NCBI GenBank assembly: GCA_958415665.1 | Contig: CATYZK010000019.1 | Coordinates: forward strand, 1-35,420 | DNA: 35,420 nt | Direction: 5' to 3' | Source of the DNA: an uncultured Collinsella sp. | GTDB lineage: Bacteria; Actinomycetota; Coriobacteriia; Coriobacteriales; Coriobacteriaceae | In this document: one piece after another, positions 1 to 7,416 of the stretch | Layout: every line of letters starts with the position of its first letter | How positions within the stretch are numbered: position 1 is the first letter of the stretch | Notes under the pieces: model-generated | Seen by the model: only the letters and a program-made list of their open reading frames with translations | Databases searched by the model: none | Told to the model about the DNA's origin: nothing | Position numbers and translations under genes: made by a program

Positions 1-282
1 CCACAGAGCCATTCGGTTGACCCTTCAATCCGCGCTCGAGGCTCGCGTTCAACGCCCTTCCGACAGCCTGGGGCTAGGCATGGAGCCCCTACGGCTGTCG
101 AAAGCGCGCAGAACGCTCGCACTCACTCGGGCCGTCCCCTGCCCCTTCGGACGGATGGACGGACGCATCAACAACGATCCATCCGTCCGACCATCGGGAC
201 GCTATGCCCCTCTACGGACAGGCCAGAATTATGGAATCCACGTGATTTGAGGGGTACCGTTTTAGGTACTCGCGGGGTACAC
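1..282. other. Gene-poor structured stretch at window start
   Basis: I see no convincing gene here. A possible 77-codon frame at 17-250 resembles no family I know and runs through the hairpins. Two strong dyads are visible. One, at 61-100, has an outer stem CGACAGCC/GGCTGTCG and an inner stem GGGGCT/AGCCCC. The other pairs TCGGACGGATGG at 147-158 with CCATCCGTCCGA at 179-190. Neither is followed by a clear T-run, so they are not obvious terminators. I could not match the segment to tmRNA, RNase P RNA, SRP RNA or a riboswitch from memory. Confidence 0.4.
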
Positions 283-318
283 AAAGAAAAAGGTCAGAGA
301 CAACACCGTCTCTGACCT
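283..318 (-). terminator. Intrinsic terminator of tRNA-Lys
   Basis: On the minus strand an 11-bp stem (AGGTCAGAGAC pairing with GTCTCTGACCT, 291-318) is followed directly by a T-rich run at 284-290. It lies 10 bases beyond the tRNA-Lys 3' end. Confidence 0.9.
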
Positions 319-328
319 GCGTAAACTA

Positions 329-404
329 TGGTGGGCCGTCAGGGGTTCGAACCCTGGACCTTGGGATTAAAAGTCCCCTGCTCTGCCAGCTGAGCTAACG
401 GCCC
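329..404 (-). tRNA. tRNA-Lys (anticodon TTT)
   Basis: The reverse complement folds as a standard 76-base tRNA with encoded CCA. The acceptor stem is GGGCCGT/ACGGCCC with discriminator A. The D arm holds AGCTCAGCTGGCAGAGC, the anticodon loop is CTTTTAA giving TTT, and the T arm is CAGGGTTCGAACCCCTG. It reads AAA/AAG lysine codons. It has its own promoter and terminator, so it is a single-gene transcription unit. Confidence 0.97.
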
Positions 405-413
405 GCGGGTGGC

Positions 414-442
414 ATTGTACCACGGTCTGGGACTATTCCCAA
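414..442 (-). promoter_or_regulatory. Promoter of tRNA-Lys
   Basis: On the minus strand TTGGGA (437-442), a 17-base spacer and TACAAT (414-419) lie just ahead of the tRNA. The -10 box is 9 bases from the mature 5' end, giving almost no leader. The -35 box overlaps the last codons of the upstream aminopeptidase gene. Confidence 0.65.
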
Positions 443-1713
443 CTCCATTGACCGTTCTGGAAAATCACGACTTCACGTCCATCAGGCGTAATGCCCGTAA
501 TATCGATGTCGTCCGTGCCGATCATAAAATCGACGTGCGTGCTCGAGACGTTAACGCCATGCTCCAGGAGCTCCTCCTTGGACATGTCATACCCACCCTC
601 GATGCATTCGGGGAAACCGACACCCAGCGCAAGATGGCAGCTGGCGTTCTCATCATAGAGCGTGTCATAGAATAGAACGCCACTTTCACGGATCGGCGTG
701 TTCTTGGAGATAAGCGCGACCTCACCCAGACGAGCGGCACCTTCATCGGTGTCAATAATGCTCGCAAGCGTCGCCTTACCCACGCGGGCATCGTAGTCCA
801 CTACGCGGCCGGCCTCGAACTTAATCCAAAAATCGTCAACCTTGTTACCGTGGTGAATGAGCGGCATAGCCGAATACACGATACCGTCGGCACGCATACG
901 ATCAGGCGAGGTGAAGACTTCCTCGGTGGGAATGTTGGGGAAGAAGGGGTGCCCATCGGGCGTCTTGCCCTTGCCGCCGGCCCACTCGTGACCTTTCGTC
1001 ATGCCAATCGTCAGATCGGTTCCATTTGCCGAGGTGTAATGCAGGTAGTCGAAACGATTGTCGTTCAGGAAACGCAGGTTCTTTTCGAATGCGGCGTCAT
1101 GGAGTTCCCAGTCGCTCTCCGGGTCCTGGCCATCGGCGCGAGCGGTGTGCAGAATCGCATTCCACAGCTTATAGATTGCAACCTCATCGGCGTCTCCCGG
1201 GAACACCTCGCGCGCCCAGGCAACGACCGGCGCGCCGGCGATGCACCACGGGTTGATGTTGTAGTCCAGTCCGCGGCGGAAGACCTTGCACTGCGTGTTC
1301 CTTGCCTTAGAAGCTGCAGCAGGCTTAGCGGGATCGATGCCCTTAAGAGCGGCAGGGTCCGCACCCTCGATAAAGATAAAGCAGGCACCATCCTGGGCCA
1401 GTGAATCAAGCTGCAGGCGCTTCCACTCGGGCGTCTGCTCAAAATAGCTTTTCTCGACATGCTCGTACGTGAGCCTCGTCACGGCATCATCGGCCCAAAT
1501 AACCGTCACGTGACCGGCACCGGCGGCATAAGCCTCCGCAACCACCACGCGCGCAAACGGCGCGCACTCGACCGGAGACTGAACGACAACCTCCTGGCCG
1601 GGCTTGACGTTTACGCCCTTGCGGACAACCAGGCGCGCATAGTTTTTAATCTTGGGCTCTAGGGCCTTCATGCCCTCCAGAGCCTCTTCGACCGTCAGGG
1701 CAGCTCGAATCAT
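433..1713 (-). CDS. M29-family metallo-aminopeptidase
   Basis: This 426-residue protein has the architecture of M29 aminopeptidases (AmpS/AmpII/PepS type), cytoplasmic enzymes that remove N-terminal residues from peptides with a two-metal centre. The likely metal-binding segments appear in family order: Glu in PTEEVFTSPD, Glu in RLGEVALI, His in NASCHLALG, and His and Asp in STHVDFMIG. The length matches the family, which is usually about 410 residues. I chose the ATG at 1713 because GGAG stands six bases upstream; an ATG four codons earlier overlaps that ribosome site. A terminator separates it from the gene upstream. A possible promoter with a poor -35 would have to overlap that terminator. 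Its role is probably general peptide turnover. Confidence 0.92.
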   Translation of the reverse strand: MIRAALTVEEALEGMKALEPKIKNYARLVVRKGVNVKPGQEVVVQSPVECAPFARVVVAEAYAAGAGHVTVIWADDAVTRLTYEHVEKSYFEQTPEWKRLQLDSLAQDGACFIFIEGADPAALKGIDPAKPAAASKARNTQCKVFRRGLDYNINPWCIAGAPVVAWAREVFPGDADEVAIYKLWNAILHTARADGQDPESDWELHDAAFEKNLRFLNDNRFDYLHYTSANGTDLTIGMTKGHEWAGGKGKTPDGHPFFPNIPTEEVFTSPDRMRADGIVYSAMPLIHHGNKVDDFWIKFEAGRVVDYDARVGKATLASIIDTDEGAARLGEVALISKNTPIRESGVLFYDTLYDENASCHLALGVGFPECIEGGYDMSKEELLEHGVNVSSTHVDFMIGTDDIDITGITPDGREVVIFQNGQWSWE

Positions 1714-1741
1714 GTGCCACTCCATCTATCTATAGAACAGT

Positions 1742-1772
1742 AAAAAGGCGCGCCGCAAAAACGACGCGCCTT
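1742..1772 (-). terminator. Terminator after purC and small membrane gene
   Basis: An 8-bp GC-rich stem (AAGGCGCG and CGCGCCTT at 1745-1752 and 1765-1772) is followed on the minus strand by five T residues. It closes the purC transcription unit. Confidence 0.85.
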
Positions 1773-1802
1773 ATATCTTAGCGATAAGTATGCATGCAAA
1801 CG

Positions 1803-2378
1803 CTACTTCTTCTTGGAGTCCTTCTTGTCCTCCTCGGCAGCCGAGCGCTCGATAAGGGCGTTGAGCTTGTTCTCGGACATGCCCTCGGCCTGCGTGCGGT
1901 ACATGTTGCGCAGGGGACGAATACGAACGAAGTCGTAGATGAAGTCACCCAGAATGACGATGTAAGACAAAACGATGCCGACCATCTGGACAGGGCTGGA
2001 CACCATGCCAGCGGGAGCGAAGTACAGCGAAGCCCAAATGGCCACGACGAGCACCATGCCGATAGTGAGCACGGCCCACCAGATGCGGCGGCGCTTGGTG
2101 TAGTCCTCATCCTGCTTGAGAAGGATATTCGACACCGTGTAGATGCGATCCTCGCGGGCGCGCTGCTTGGCCTTGCGGGCGCGTTTTTCCTCCTTGGAAA
2201 GGCCTTCCAGGTTTTCGCCCTTCTCGAGCTCTTTGCGGCGTGCCTTGGATGATGCCGGCACGACGTGAACAGAGCTCGCTGCCTGACGGGCGGGCTTAGC
2301 GGATGCGGCGGACTTGCGCGCAACCCCGGTAACCTCGTGGGATTGCGTGCGCTTGTTCGTGGCGCTACGGGTACTCAC
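1803..2378 (-). CDS. Two-helix membrane protein of unknown function
   Basis: The 191-residue protein has a basic, Ala/Lys-rich N-terminal half (about residues 1-95) with a charged stretch likely to form a helix or coiled coil (KEEKRARKAKQRARE). Two hydrophobic segments follow at about 102-123 and 128-151, then a highly charged tail ending in KKDSKKK. The hydrophobic hairpin with charged ends suggests an inner-membrane protein with both termini in the cytoplasm. I recognise no family. The GTG start directly follows the purC stop codon, and AAGGAG lies inside the end of purC, so the two genes are co-transcribed and probably translationally coupled. No link to purine synthesis is evident. Confidence 0.85.
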   Translation of the reverse strand: MSTRSATNKRTQSHEVTGVARKSAASAKPARQAASSVHVVPASSKARRKELEKGENLEGLSKEEKRARKAKQRAREDRIYTVSNILLKQDEDYTKRRRIWWAVLTIGMVLVVAIWASLYFAPAGMVSSPVQMVGIVLSYIVILGDFIYDFVRIRPLRNMYRTQAEGMSENKLNALIERSAAEEDKKDSKKK

Positions 2379-3266
2379 TTATGCGTTCTCCTTCATGCTT
2401 GTGAACTGGGAGCCCGTAATGATCTGGAAGGCCTCGCGATAGCGCTCGGACGTGCCATCGATGACCTCGGCGGGCAGGTGCGGGGTCTCCCCCGTCATAT
2501 CCCAGTTGGCTTTGAGCCAATTGCGGACGAATTGCTTGTCGTAGCTGGGCTGAATCTTGCCCTCCTCGTAGCTGGCGGCAGGCCAGAAACGGCTGGAGTC
2601 AGGCGTGAGGCACTCGTCGATCAGCGTGACCTTGCCATCGATGACACCAAACTCGAACTTGGTGTCGGCAATGATGATGCCACGGGTCGCTGCATACTCG
2701 GCGGCAGCCTTGTAGATCTTGAGGGAAAGGTCGCGAATCTGCGTGGCAATGTCCTCGCCCACGATCTCGCAGCAACGCTCGAACGAGATGTTCTCGTCGT
2801 GGTCACCGATCTCGGCCTTCGTGGACGGGGTGAACAGCGGCTCGGGGAGCTTGGAGGCCTCGGTTAGGCCCTCAGGCAGCTGGATGCCGCAGACGGTGCC
2901 GTTCTCGTCGTAGGTCTTCTTGCCCGAACCGGTCAGATACCCGCGGACGATGCACTCGATGGGAATCGTCTGGGCCTTCTTGACCAGCATGGCGCGGCCT
3001 GCGAGATAGTCACGATACTCGGCAAACTCCTCGGGGAAATCCGCCGGGTCGATGGAGACGAGGTGGTTGGGGACGATATCGGCAAACTTGTCGAACCAGA
3101 ACGCCGAGATGCGGTTGAGCACCTCTCCCTTAAAAGGAATCTCGTCGGGAAGAATAAAGTCGAATGCAGAAATGCGATCGGTGGCGACCATCAACAGGTT
3201 TTCGCCGGCATCGTAGATATCACGAACCTTGCCACGGGAATCCGGACGACGCTCCATCGTTGTCAC
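2379..3266 (-). CDS. purC: SAICAR synthetase (purine synthesis)
   Basis: Phosphoribosylaminoimidazole-succinocarboxamide synthase joins aspartate to CAIR using ATP in de novo purine synthesis. The 295-residue protein starts with the family's nucleotide-binding GKVRDIYD. It also has the SAICAR synthetase signatures IPIECIVRGYLTGSG and IIADTKFEFG, followed by LIDECLTPDSSRFW. I chose the GTG at 3266 because AAGGAG ends eight bases upstream; a GTG three codons earlier touches the ribosome site. Length is ordinary for the longer form of the enzyme. purB, another enzyme of the pathway, lies about 7 kb away in the same orientation but in a separate unit. Confidence 0.97.
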   Translation of the reverse strand: MTTMERRPDSRGKVRDIYDAGENLLMVATDRISAFDFILPDEIPFKGEVLNRISAFWFDKFADIVPNHLVSIDPADFPEEFAEYRDYLAGRAMLVKKAQTIPIECIVRGYLTGSGKKTYDENGTVCGIQLPEGLTEASKLPEPLFTPSTKAEIGDHDENISFERCCEIVGEDIATQIRDLSLKIYKAAAEYAATRGIIIADTKFEFGVIDGKVTLIDECLTPDSSRFWPAASYEEGKIQPSYDKQFVRNWLKANWDMTGETPHLPAEVIDGTSERYREAFQIITGSQFTSMKENA

Positions 3267-3375
3267 GTGAGTCACTCCTTACCTAAATACGACAGAAATG
3301 CGGGCTCTTTCCCACATGTTTTCGCAAACTCGGAGCGGCAGGGACGAAGCCCCTCCTTCACCGAATAGCGAAAAG

Positions 3376-4941
3376 CTAGTGCTCCATTGTAGTAGATGCC
3401 GCGTCCGCCGTGTGCTCGCGGGGCAGATGAATCGTAAAAGTCGTACCCTTTCCAAGCTCCGACTCCACGGATATGTAGCCATGGTGACGTTCGACGATCT
3501 GCTTGGTCACGGCGAGGCCCACGCCCAGACCGCCCGCCTCACGGGCACGGCTGGCATCGGCGCGCCAAAAACGGCCGAAGATGCGCGACAAGTCATCCTT
3601 GGCAATACCGATGCCGGTATCAGAAACGGCGATGCTGACGTGTTTGCGGTCACTGAGCACCGACACCACGACCCAACCGCCCTCGGGGGTGTAGCGCATG
3701 GCATTGCTCATGAGATTGATGACGCATTGTGTGATCATGTCGGGATCAGCTTCGACGACATCGTCGTGACCTTGGGTCTCGTCAGCAAAGCGCAAGCGCA
3801 GATCGCGGTCGACAAACAGGCGCTCCTGGGCATTGACGATGGAACGCACGAAAGGAACCATGTCGACCGGCTCAAGGTTGAGCGGGGCCGTGCTGTTTTC
3901 CATGCGCGACAGGTCGAGCATCTGCTGCACCAGACGAGCCAGGCGACGCGTCTCGGAAGCAACGGTCTCCAAATGCTCATCGTCGGTGGGATACACGCCA
4001 TCCTGCATGGCCTCGACCGTTGCGAGCATGGCCATAAGCGGCGTGCGAAGCTCGTGTGCAACGTCTGAGGTCAGGCGCTTCTCGTGTTTCATATCCTTCT
4101 CGAGCGAAGTGGCCATCTCATCGAAGGTCTCACCCAGCTGATCAATCTCGTCATCACCGCGCAAACCAGTACGAGCGGACAGATCGCCGTCGCGAATTTG
4201 CTTGGCCGTGCTCGTAATACGATGAATCGGCTTGGTGAGCATGCGCGACACGAGCGATCCGATAACGACCGAAATGCAGATTGCAACAACCGCGGCGAGG
4301 GCCATGGCGTTAAAGGTCTTCTCCCTAAATGCAGAATCCGCCTTGGTGAGCAAGGCATCGGAGCCGATGGCCCATAGCTTTACCTGTCCGACATGCTCGC
4401 CCGAAGACGTTATGATTTCGACGTTGGCAACGCTATCGGAGTCGGTTGGAGCAGACGAGACCGGGCTATGCGATGCTTTTTTACCGCTCGAGCTGCTCGA
4501 CGCTGATTCGCTCTCGCGCACATCGGCGGTCGCGCTTGCCGAAGGCCATGAGTCGTCATAAACGACAACGCCTTTCTTGTTGACGACCTGCATACTCAGG
4601 TCGTCGGACACCAAACTCGATGTCGCGACCGTACGCAGCTCGCCCGCAGTCCAATTGCCGTTTTCCTCATACGACGTCGCAAGCTTTTCGGCAGCGGAAT
4701 TTGCGATTTCGACGATATTGGAGCGCGTGTAATCCGAAAAGACCGTGCCCCACACAACAGAGACCACGCCCACCAGCACCAATACCGTCATGAGCGATGT
4801 CAGAGCAAAAGCAAGTGCCATGCGCGAGGGATAGCTCATCGTTGGCCGTGAATCGGAACGAGGCGTGTTCCAACTAGCCTTGGAACCCGCCTCGCTCTCC
4901 TGCTTGTGCTTTTGTCCGATTTCAAAGCGCGCAGGTGTCAT
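3376..4941 (-). CDS. Membrane sensor histidine kinase
   Basis: A 521-residue class I histidine kinase. The N-terminal tail (1-40) is cytoplasmic. TM1 lies at about 42-66, followed by an extracytoplasmic sensor of about 140 residues with a Ser-rich stretch (145-172), and TM2 at about 211-235. A HAMP domain follows, then HisKA with the phospho-accepting His296 in VAHELRTPLMAM. The catalytic domain shows N box NLMSNAMRYTPEGG, G1 DTGIGI, F box FGRFWRAD and G2 GLGVGLAV. All catalytic motifs are intact. It lies 11 bases after the response regulator in the same operon. The Ser-rich outer part could sit in the cell wall, but the signal sensed is unknown. Confidence 0.95.
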   Translation of the reverse strand: MTPARFEIGQKHKQESEAGSKASWNTPRSDSRPTMSYPSRMALAFALTSLMTVLVLVGVVSVVWGTVFSDYTRSNIVEIANSAAEKLATSYEENGNWTAGELRTVATSSLVSDDLSMQVVNKKGVVVYDDSWPSASATADVRESESASSSSSGKKASHSPVSSAPTDSDSVANVEIITSSGEHVGQVKLWAIGSDALLTKADSAFREKTFNAMALAAVVAICISVVIGSLVSRMLTKPIHRITSTAKQIRDGDLSARTGLRGDDEIDQLGETFDEMATSLEKDMKHEKRLTSDVAHELRTPLMAMLATVEAMQDGVYPTDDEHLETVASETRRLARLVQQMLDLSRMENSTAPLNLEPVDMVPFVRSIVNAQERLFVDRDLRLRFADETQGHDDVVEADPDMITQCVINLMSNAMRYTPEGGWVVVSVLSDRKHVSIAVSDTGIGIAKDDLSRIFGRFWRADASRAREAGGLGVGLAVTKQIVERHHGYISVESELGKGTTFTIHLPREHTADAASTTMEH

Positions 4942-4952
4942 ATGTGATTTCC

Positions 4953-5675
4953 CTATTTCTCGTCCGACTTATCGGTCTTGGCCGGAGCCTCGAAGCGATA
5001 GCCGACACCGTGGACGGTGTAGAGCCACTTGGGCTTCTTGGGATCATCGCCCAGCTTGGCGCGAAGGTTCTTCACGTGGCTATCGATGGTGCGCTCATAG
5101 CCCTCAAAGTCGTACCCAAGCACCTTCTCGACCAGCTCCATACGGTTGTAGACACGGCCGGGATGACGAGCAAGCGTGGTGAGCAGCTTGAACTCGGAAG
5201 CCGTCAGATCGACTTCTTTGCCTTCGACCAAGATCTTGTGGCCCGAGATATCGATGACCAGATCGCCGAAGTCGAGTACCTCGACGGCGGGTTCGTCGGC
5301 CTGGTGGGCACGACGGAACAGGGCGCGTACGCGGGCGACAAGCTCGCGCGGCGAGAACGGCTTGATCAGGTAGTCGTCGGCGCCGAGCTCAAGACCGATA
5401 ATACGGTCCTCGATCTCGCCCTTGGCAGTCAGCATGATGATGGGAACATCCGAGGTATCGCGAATGGTGCGGCAAACGCGCTCGCCGGGGATCTTGGGGA
5501 GCATAAGATCGAGCACGACCAGGTCGAACTGATGCTTCTCGAACTCCTCGATCGCGGACTGGCCATCGCCGACACCCACAACCCAGTAGCCTTCGCGCTC
5601 GAGATAGGCAGCGACGGCGTCACGGATTGCCTTCTCATCCTCGACCAGCAGAATCTTTTTTGCATCTGAAGCCAT
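4953..5675 (-). CDS. OmpR/PhoB-family response regulator
   Basis: A 240-residue two-domain regulator. The receiver domain (about 5-118) has the acidic pocket LLVEDE, phospho-acceptor Asp56 in VVLDLMLP, Thr in MLTAKG and Lys105 in LIKPFSP. The C-terminal winged-helix DNA-binding domain (about 140-232) shows LTASEFKLLTTLARHPGRV and the typical ending YTVHGVGYRFE. I chose the ATG at 5675, which has AGGGGGG about seven bases upstream; an in-frame TTG seven codons earlier is less likely. It is first in an operon with the partner histidine kinase. The regulon cannot be read from this window. Confidence 0.96.
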   Translation of the reverse strand: MASDAKKILLVEDEKAIRDAVAAYLEREGYWVVGVGDGQSAIEEFEKHQFDLVVLDLMLPKIPGERVCRTIRDTSDVPIIMLTAKGEIEDRIIGLELGADDYLIKPFSPRELVARVRALFRRAHQADEPAVEVLDFGDLVIDISGHKILVEGKEVDLTASEFKLLTTLARHPGRVYNRMELVEKVLGYDFEGYERTIDSHVKNLRAKLGDDPKKPKWLYTVHGVGYRFEAPAKTDKSDEK

Positions 5676-5828
5676 AACACGGCCCCCCTGTCTCAATTAG
5701 CTAAGAACAAGCTCATTTTAACGCACCTGAGCCCACCGGATGCCGCTATGACGTGGCAGCTCGGCGGGCGGTACTCACAATTACAACGCGTTTATTCCCC
5801 TGTTGGCGCCTTTTTAACCCCTCTAAGC

Positions 5829-7040
5829 TTAAAGAGAGAATAGGCGTGCGGTGACCGTCTCTGGTATACCCTGGCTGTTGCGCACCGTGGCGTACGTAAG
5901 GAATGAGTCCGATTTTCCCGCCGTAGCTGGATAATCGCCATACTCCAAAGCGCGGTCGGGCGACAACAGCGAGCCATAGGTCTTGGCAGAGGTGTCGATC
6001 AGGAAATGCGATGCCTGTACCTTAACAAGGTATTTATTCTTCTTGCCAGCCGCACATGCGAGAGGCTCGCGGGACAGGAAGAGGTACGGCCCTCCCTCAT
6101 TACCGATATACGTGCCCATGTTGCCCAGGCTGCCCACGCCACTATAGGTCGCCTCGATAGAAAACACGAAGGTATCGCCCATATATACGGCCTCGAAAGG
6201 CGAGACTGACGAGGGAAGGACTAGCTGGGCACGTTTGGTGTTGTTGCCATCGGTCAGATCGATTGCCGTTATGCCGTAGTAGACGCCCTCGTCGTTGCGG
6301 ACACGCGGCGAGATGGTCAAAATGCCGTCGCTCGCGCGTGGGGCCGACGCAAAGCGGCCCGTCGATTTCCAAATTGTCTCGGCCTTAGATTCATCAAGCG
6401 AGCGACGATAGCAAAACGAATCGTTACTCGTTTTATTGCCGCCTGCCGAAGGCATTTTATACCAGATGACTGATGACCCGAACGCCGTAAACAGTGGCGG
6501 ATCGTAGTCCTTGCCACCTCGATCGAGCTCAACCACGTCGCCAGAGAGCGAAGCGCCCGACAGATTTTGAGCGTAGAGCTTCCACGATGAATTGGCAAAG
6601 TTCATCTCAACCCACGCAAACACGCCATCGCCGGCACGGACATCGTAAAATGCATATCCCGTGCCCTCGATAGGATCCTCAATTAATGTGGTAAGCGAGC
6701 CATCGCCCAGGTTGAGCACACCGAGTGTGTTGGCGTGCAGTGCCGATGCGGGCGCCATCATTGCCGCAGCATAGTCACCCTCGCAGTAGTACAGCAATGT
6801 GCCCAGCGGCAGCGTCCACGATGCCGCCGGCTCAAGATCGATGTCGACTGCCTCGTACTCATCCGTAATCGAGATGATCTTGGAATCGTCCTTGATAACC
6901 TGCGGCTCGCCAGCGGCATCATCACTGGTGCCTGTTTTTTTCGAACATCCGGCAAGCACCGTGGCAGCGCCCGCGGCAGCTCCACCGAGTACAAAACCGC
7001 GGCGCGATATTCCGTTCTTGATGTGGTCGACGATACCCAT
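5829..7040 (-). CDS. Tat-type lipoprotein, beta-rich, unknown function
   Basis: A 403-residue exported protein. Residues 10-30 carry a twin-arginine motif (SRRGFVLGG), an Ala/Gly-rich hydrophobic core and a lipobox, LAGC, so it is probably exported folded and lipid-anchored on the outer face of the membrane. The mature part lacks further membrane segments. It has many aromatic and Gly residues in short strands (for example DGVFAWVEMNF and DTFVFSIEATYSG), suggesting a beta-propeller of the TolB or WD40-like kind; that fold is an inference. The start is the ATG whose A is shared with the last base of the TSCPD gene's TAA, which implies translational coupling. A much longer in-frame extension upstream is only antisense-like sequence inside the TSCPD gene. 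Confidence 0.88.
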   Translation of the reverse strand: MGIVDHIKNGISRRGFVLGGAAAGAATVLAGCSKKTGTSDDAAGEPQVIKDDSKIISITDEYEAVDIDLEPAASWTLPLGTLLYYCEGDYAAAMMAPASALHANTLGVLNLGDGSLTTLIEDPIEGTGYAFYDVRAGDGVFAWVEMNFANSSWKLYAQNLSGASLSGDVVELDRGGKDYDPPLFTAFGSSVIWYKMPSAGGNKTSNDSFCYRRSLDESKAETIWKSTGRFASAPRASDGILTISPRVRNDEGVYYGITAIDLTDGNNTKRAQLVLPSSVSPFEAVYMGDTFVFSIEATYSGVGSLGNMGTYIGNEGGPYLFLSREPLACAAGKKNKYLVKVQASHFLIDTSAKTYGSLLSPDRALEYGDYPATAGKSDSFLTYATVRNSQGIPETVTARLFSL

Positions 7041-7303
7041 TAGGCGATCTCGGCGCGGGCGGCCTCGATAGCGCGCGTAAGCTGATCGGCGCAAGAGGTC
7101 TTCTTCATGCCGCAGGTATTGCCGGCAAGAACCTCGATCACACGGTCGGCAGGAGCGCCCTCGACCAGTTTGGAGATGGCCTTGAGGTTGCCATCGCAGC
7201 CGCCGGTAAACTCGACGCCCAGTACCTTGCTGCCGTCGTCGGAAAGATTGAGATGGATATTGCGAGAGCACACGCCCTGAGGCTTGTAGTCAAAGCTAAT
7301 CAT
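7040..7303 (-). CDS. Small TSCPD-domain protein (TIGR03905-like)
   Basis: An 87-residue cytoplasmic protein of the TSCPD type, related to a C-terminal piece of some ribonucleotide reductases and often found as a stand-alone small protein. Visible hallmarks are GVEFTGGCDGNLKAI and the Cys-containing TSCAD near residue 70. Cysteines at GVCSRN, GGCDG, NTCG and TSCAD could bind metal or act in redox; that is inference. AGGGGAT lies just upstream of the ATG. Its stop codon overlaps the start of the Tat lipoprotein by one base, so both proteins come from one message. The function is unknown even where the family is named. Confidence 0.88.
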   Translation of the reverse strand: MISFDYKPQGVCSRNIHLNLSDDGSKVLGVEFTGGCDGNLKAISKLVEGAPADRVIEVLAGNTCGMKKTSCADQLTRAIEAARAEIA

Positions 7304-7416
7304 TGAGATCCCCTCTCATAGAGAAATTTCAGATGTCTATTATCCCCGCCCGGGCCGATATAGTATCGCGGGCACCGATTCAACATCCTACGATGCACAA
7401 ACCGGTGACTGCAATA

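Noticed and set aside
17..250. 77-codon open frame at the window start
   Set aside because: It runs through two strong hairpins, has no ribosome site I can see and resembles no family.
2265..2867. 200-codon plus-strand frame over purC
   Set aside because: Antisense to an intact purC; no domain or start signal.
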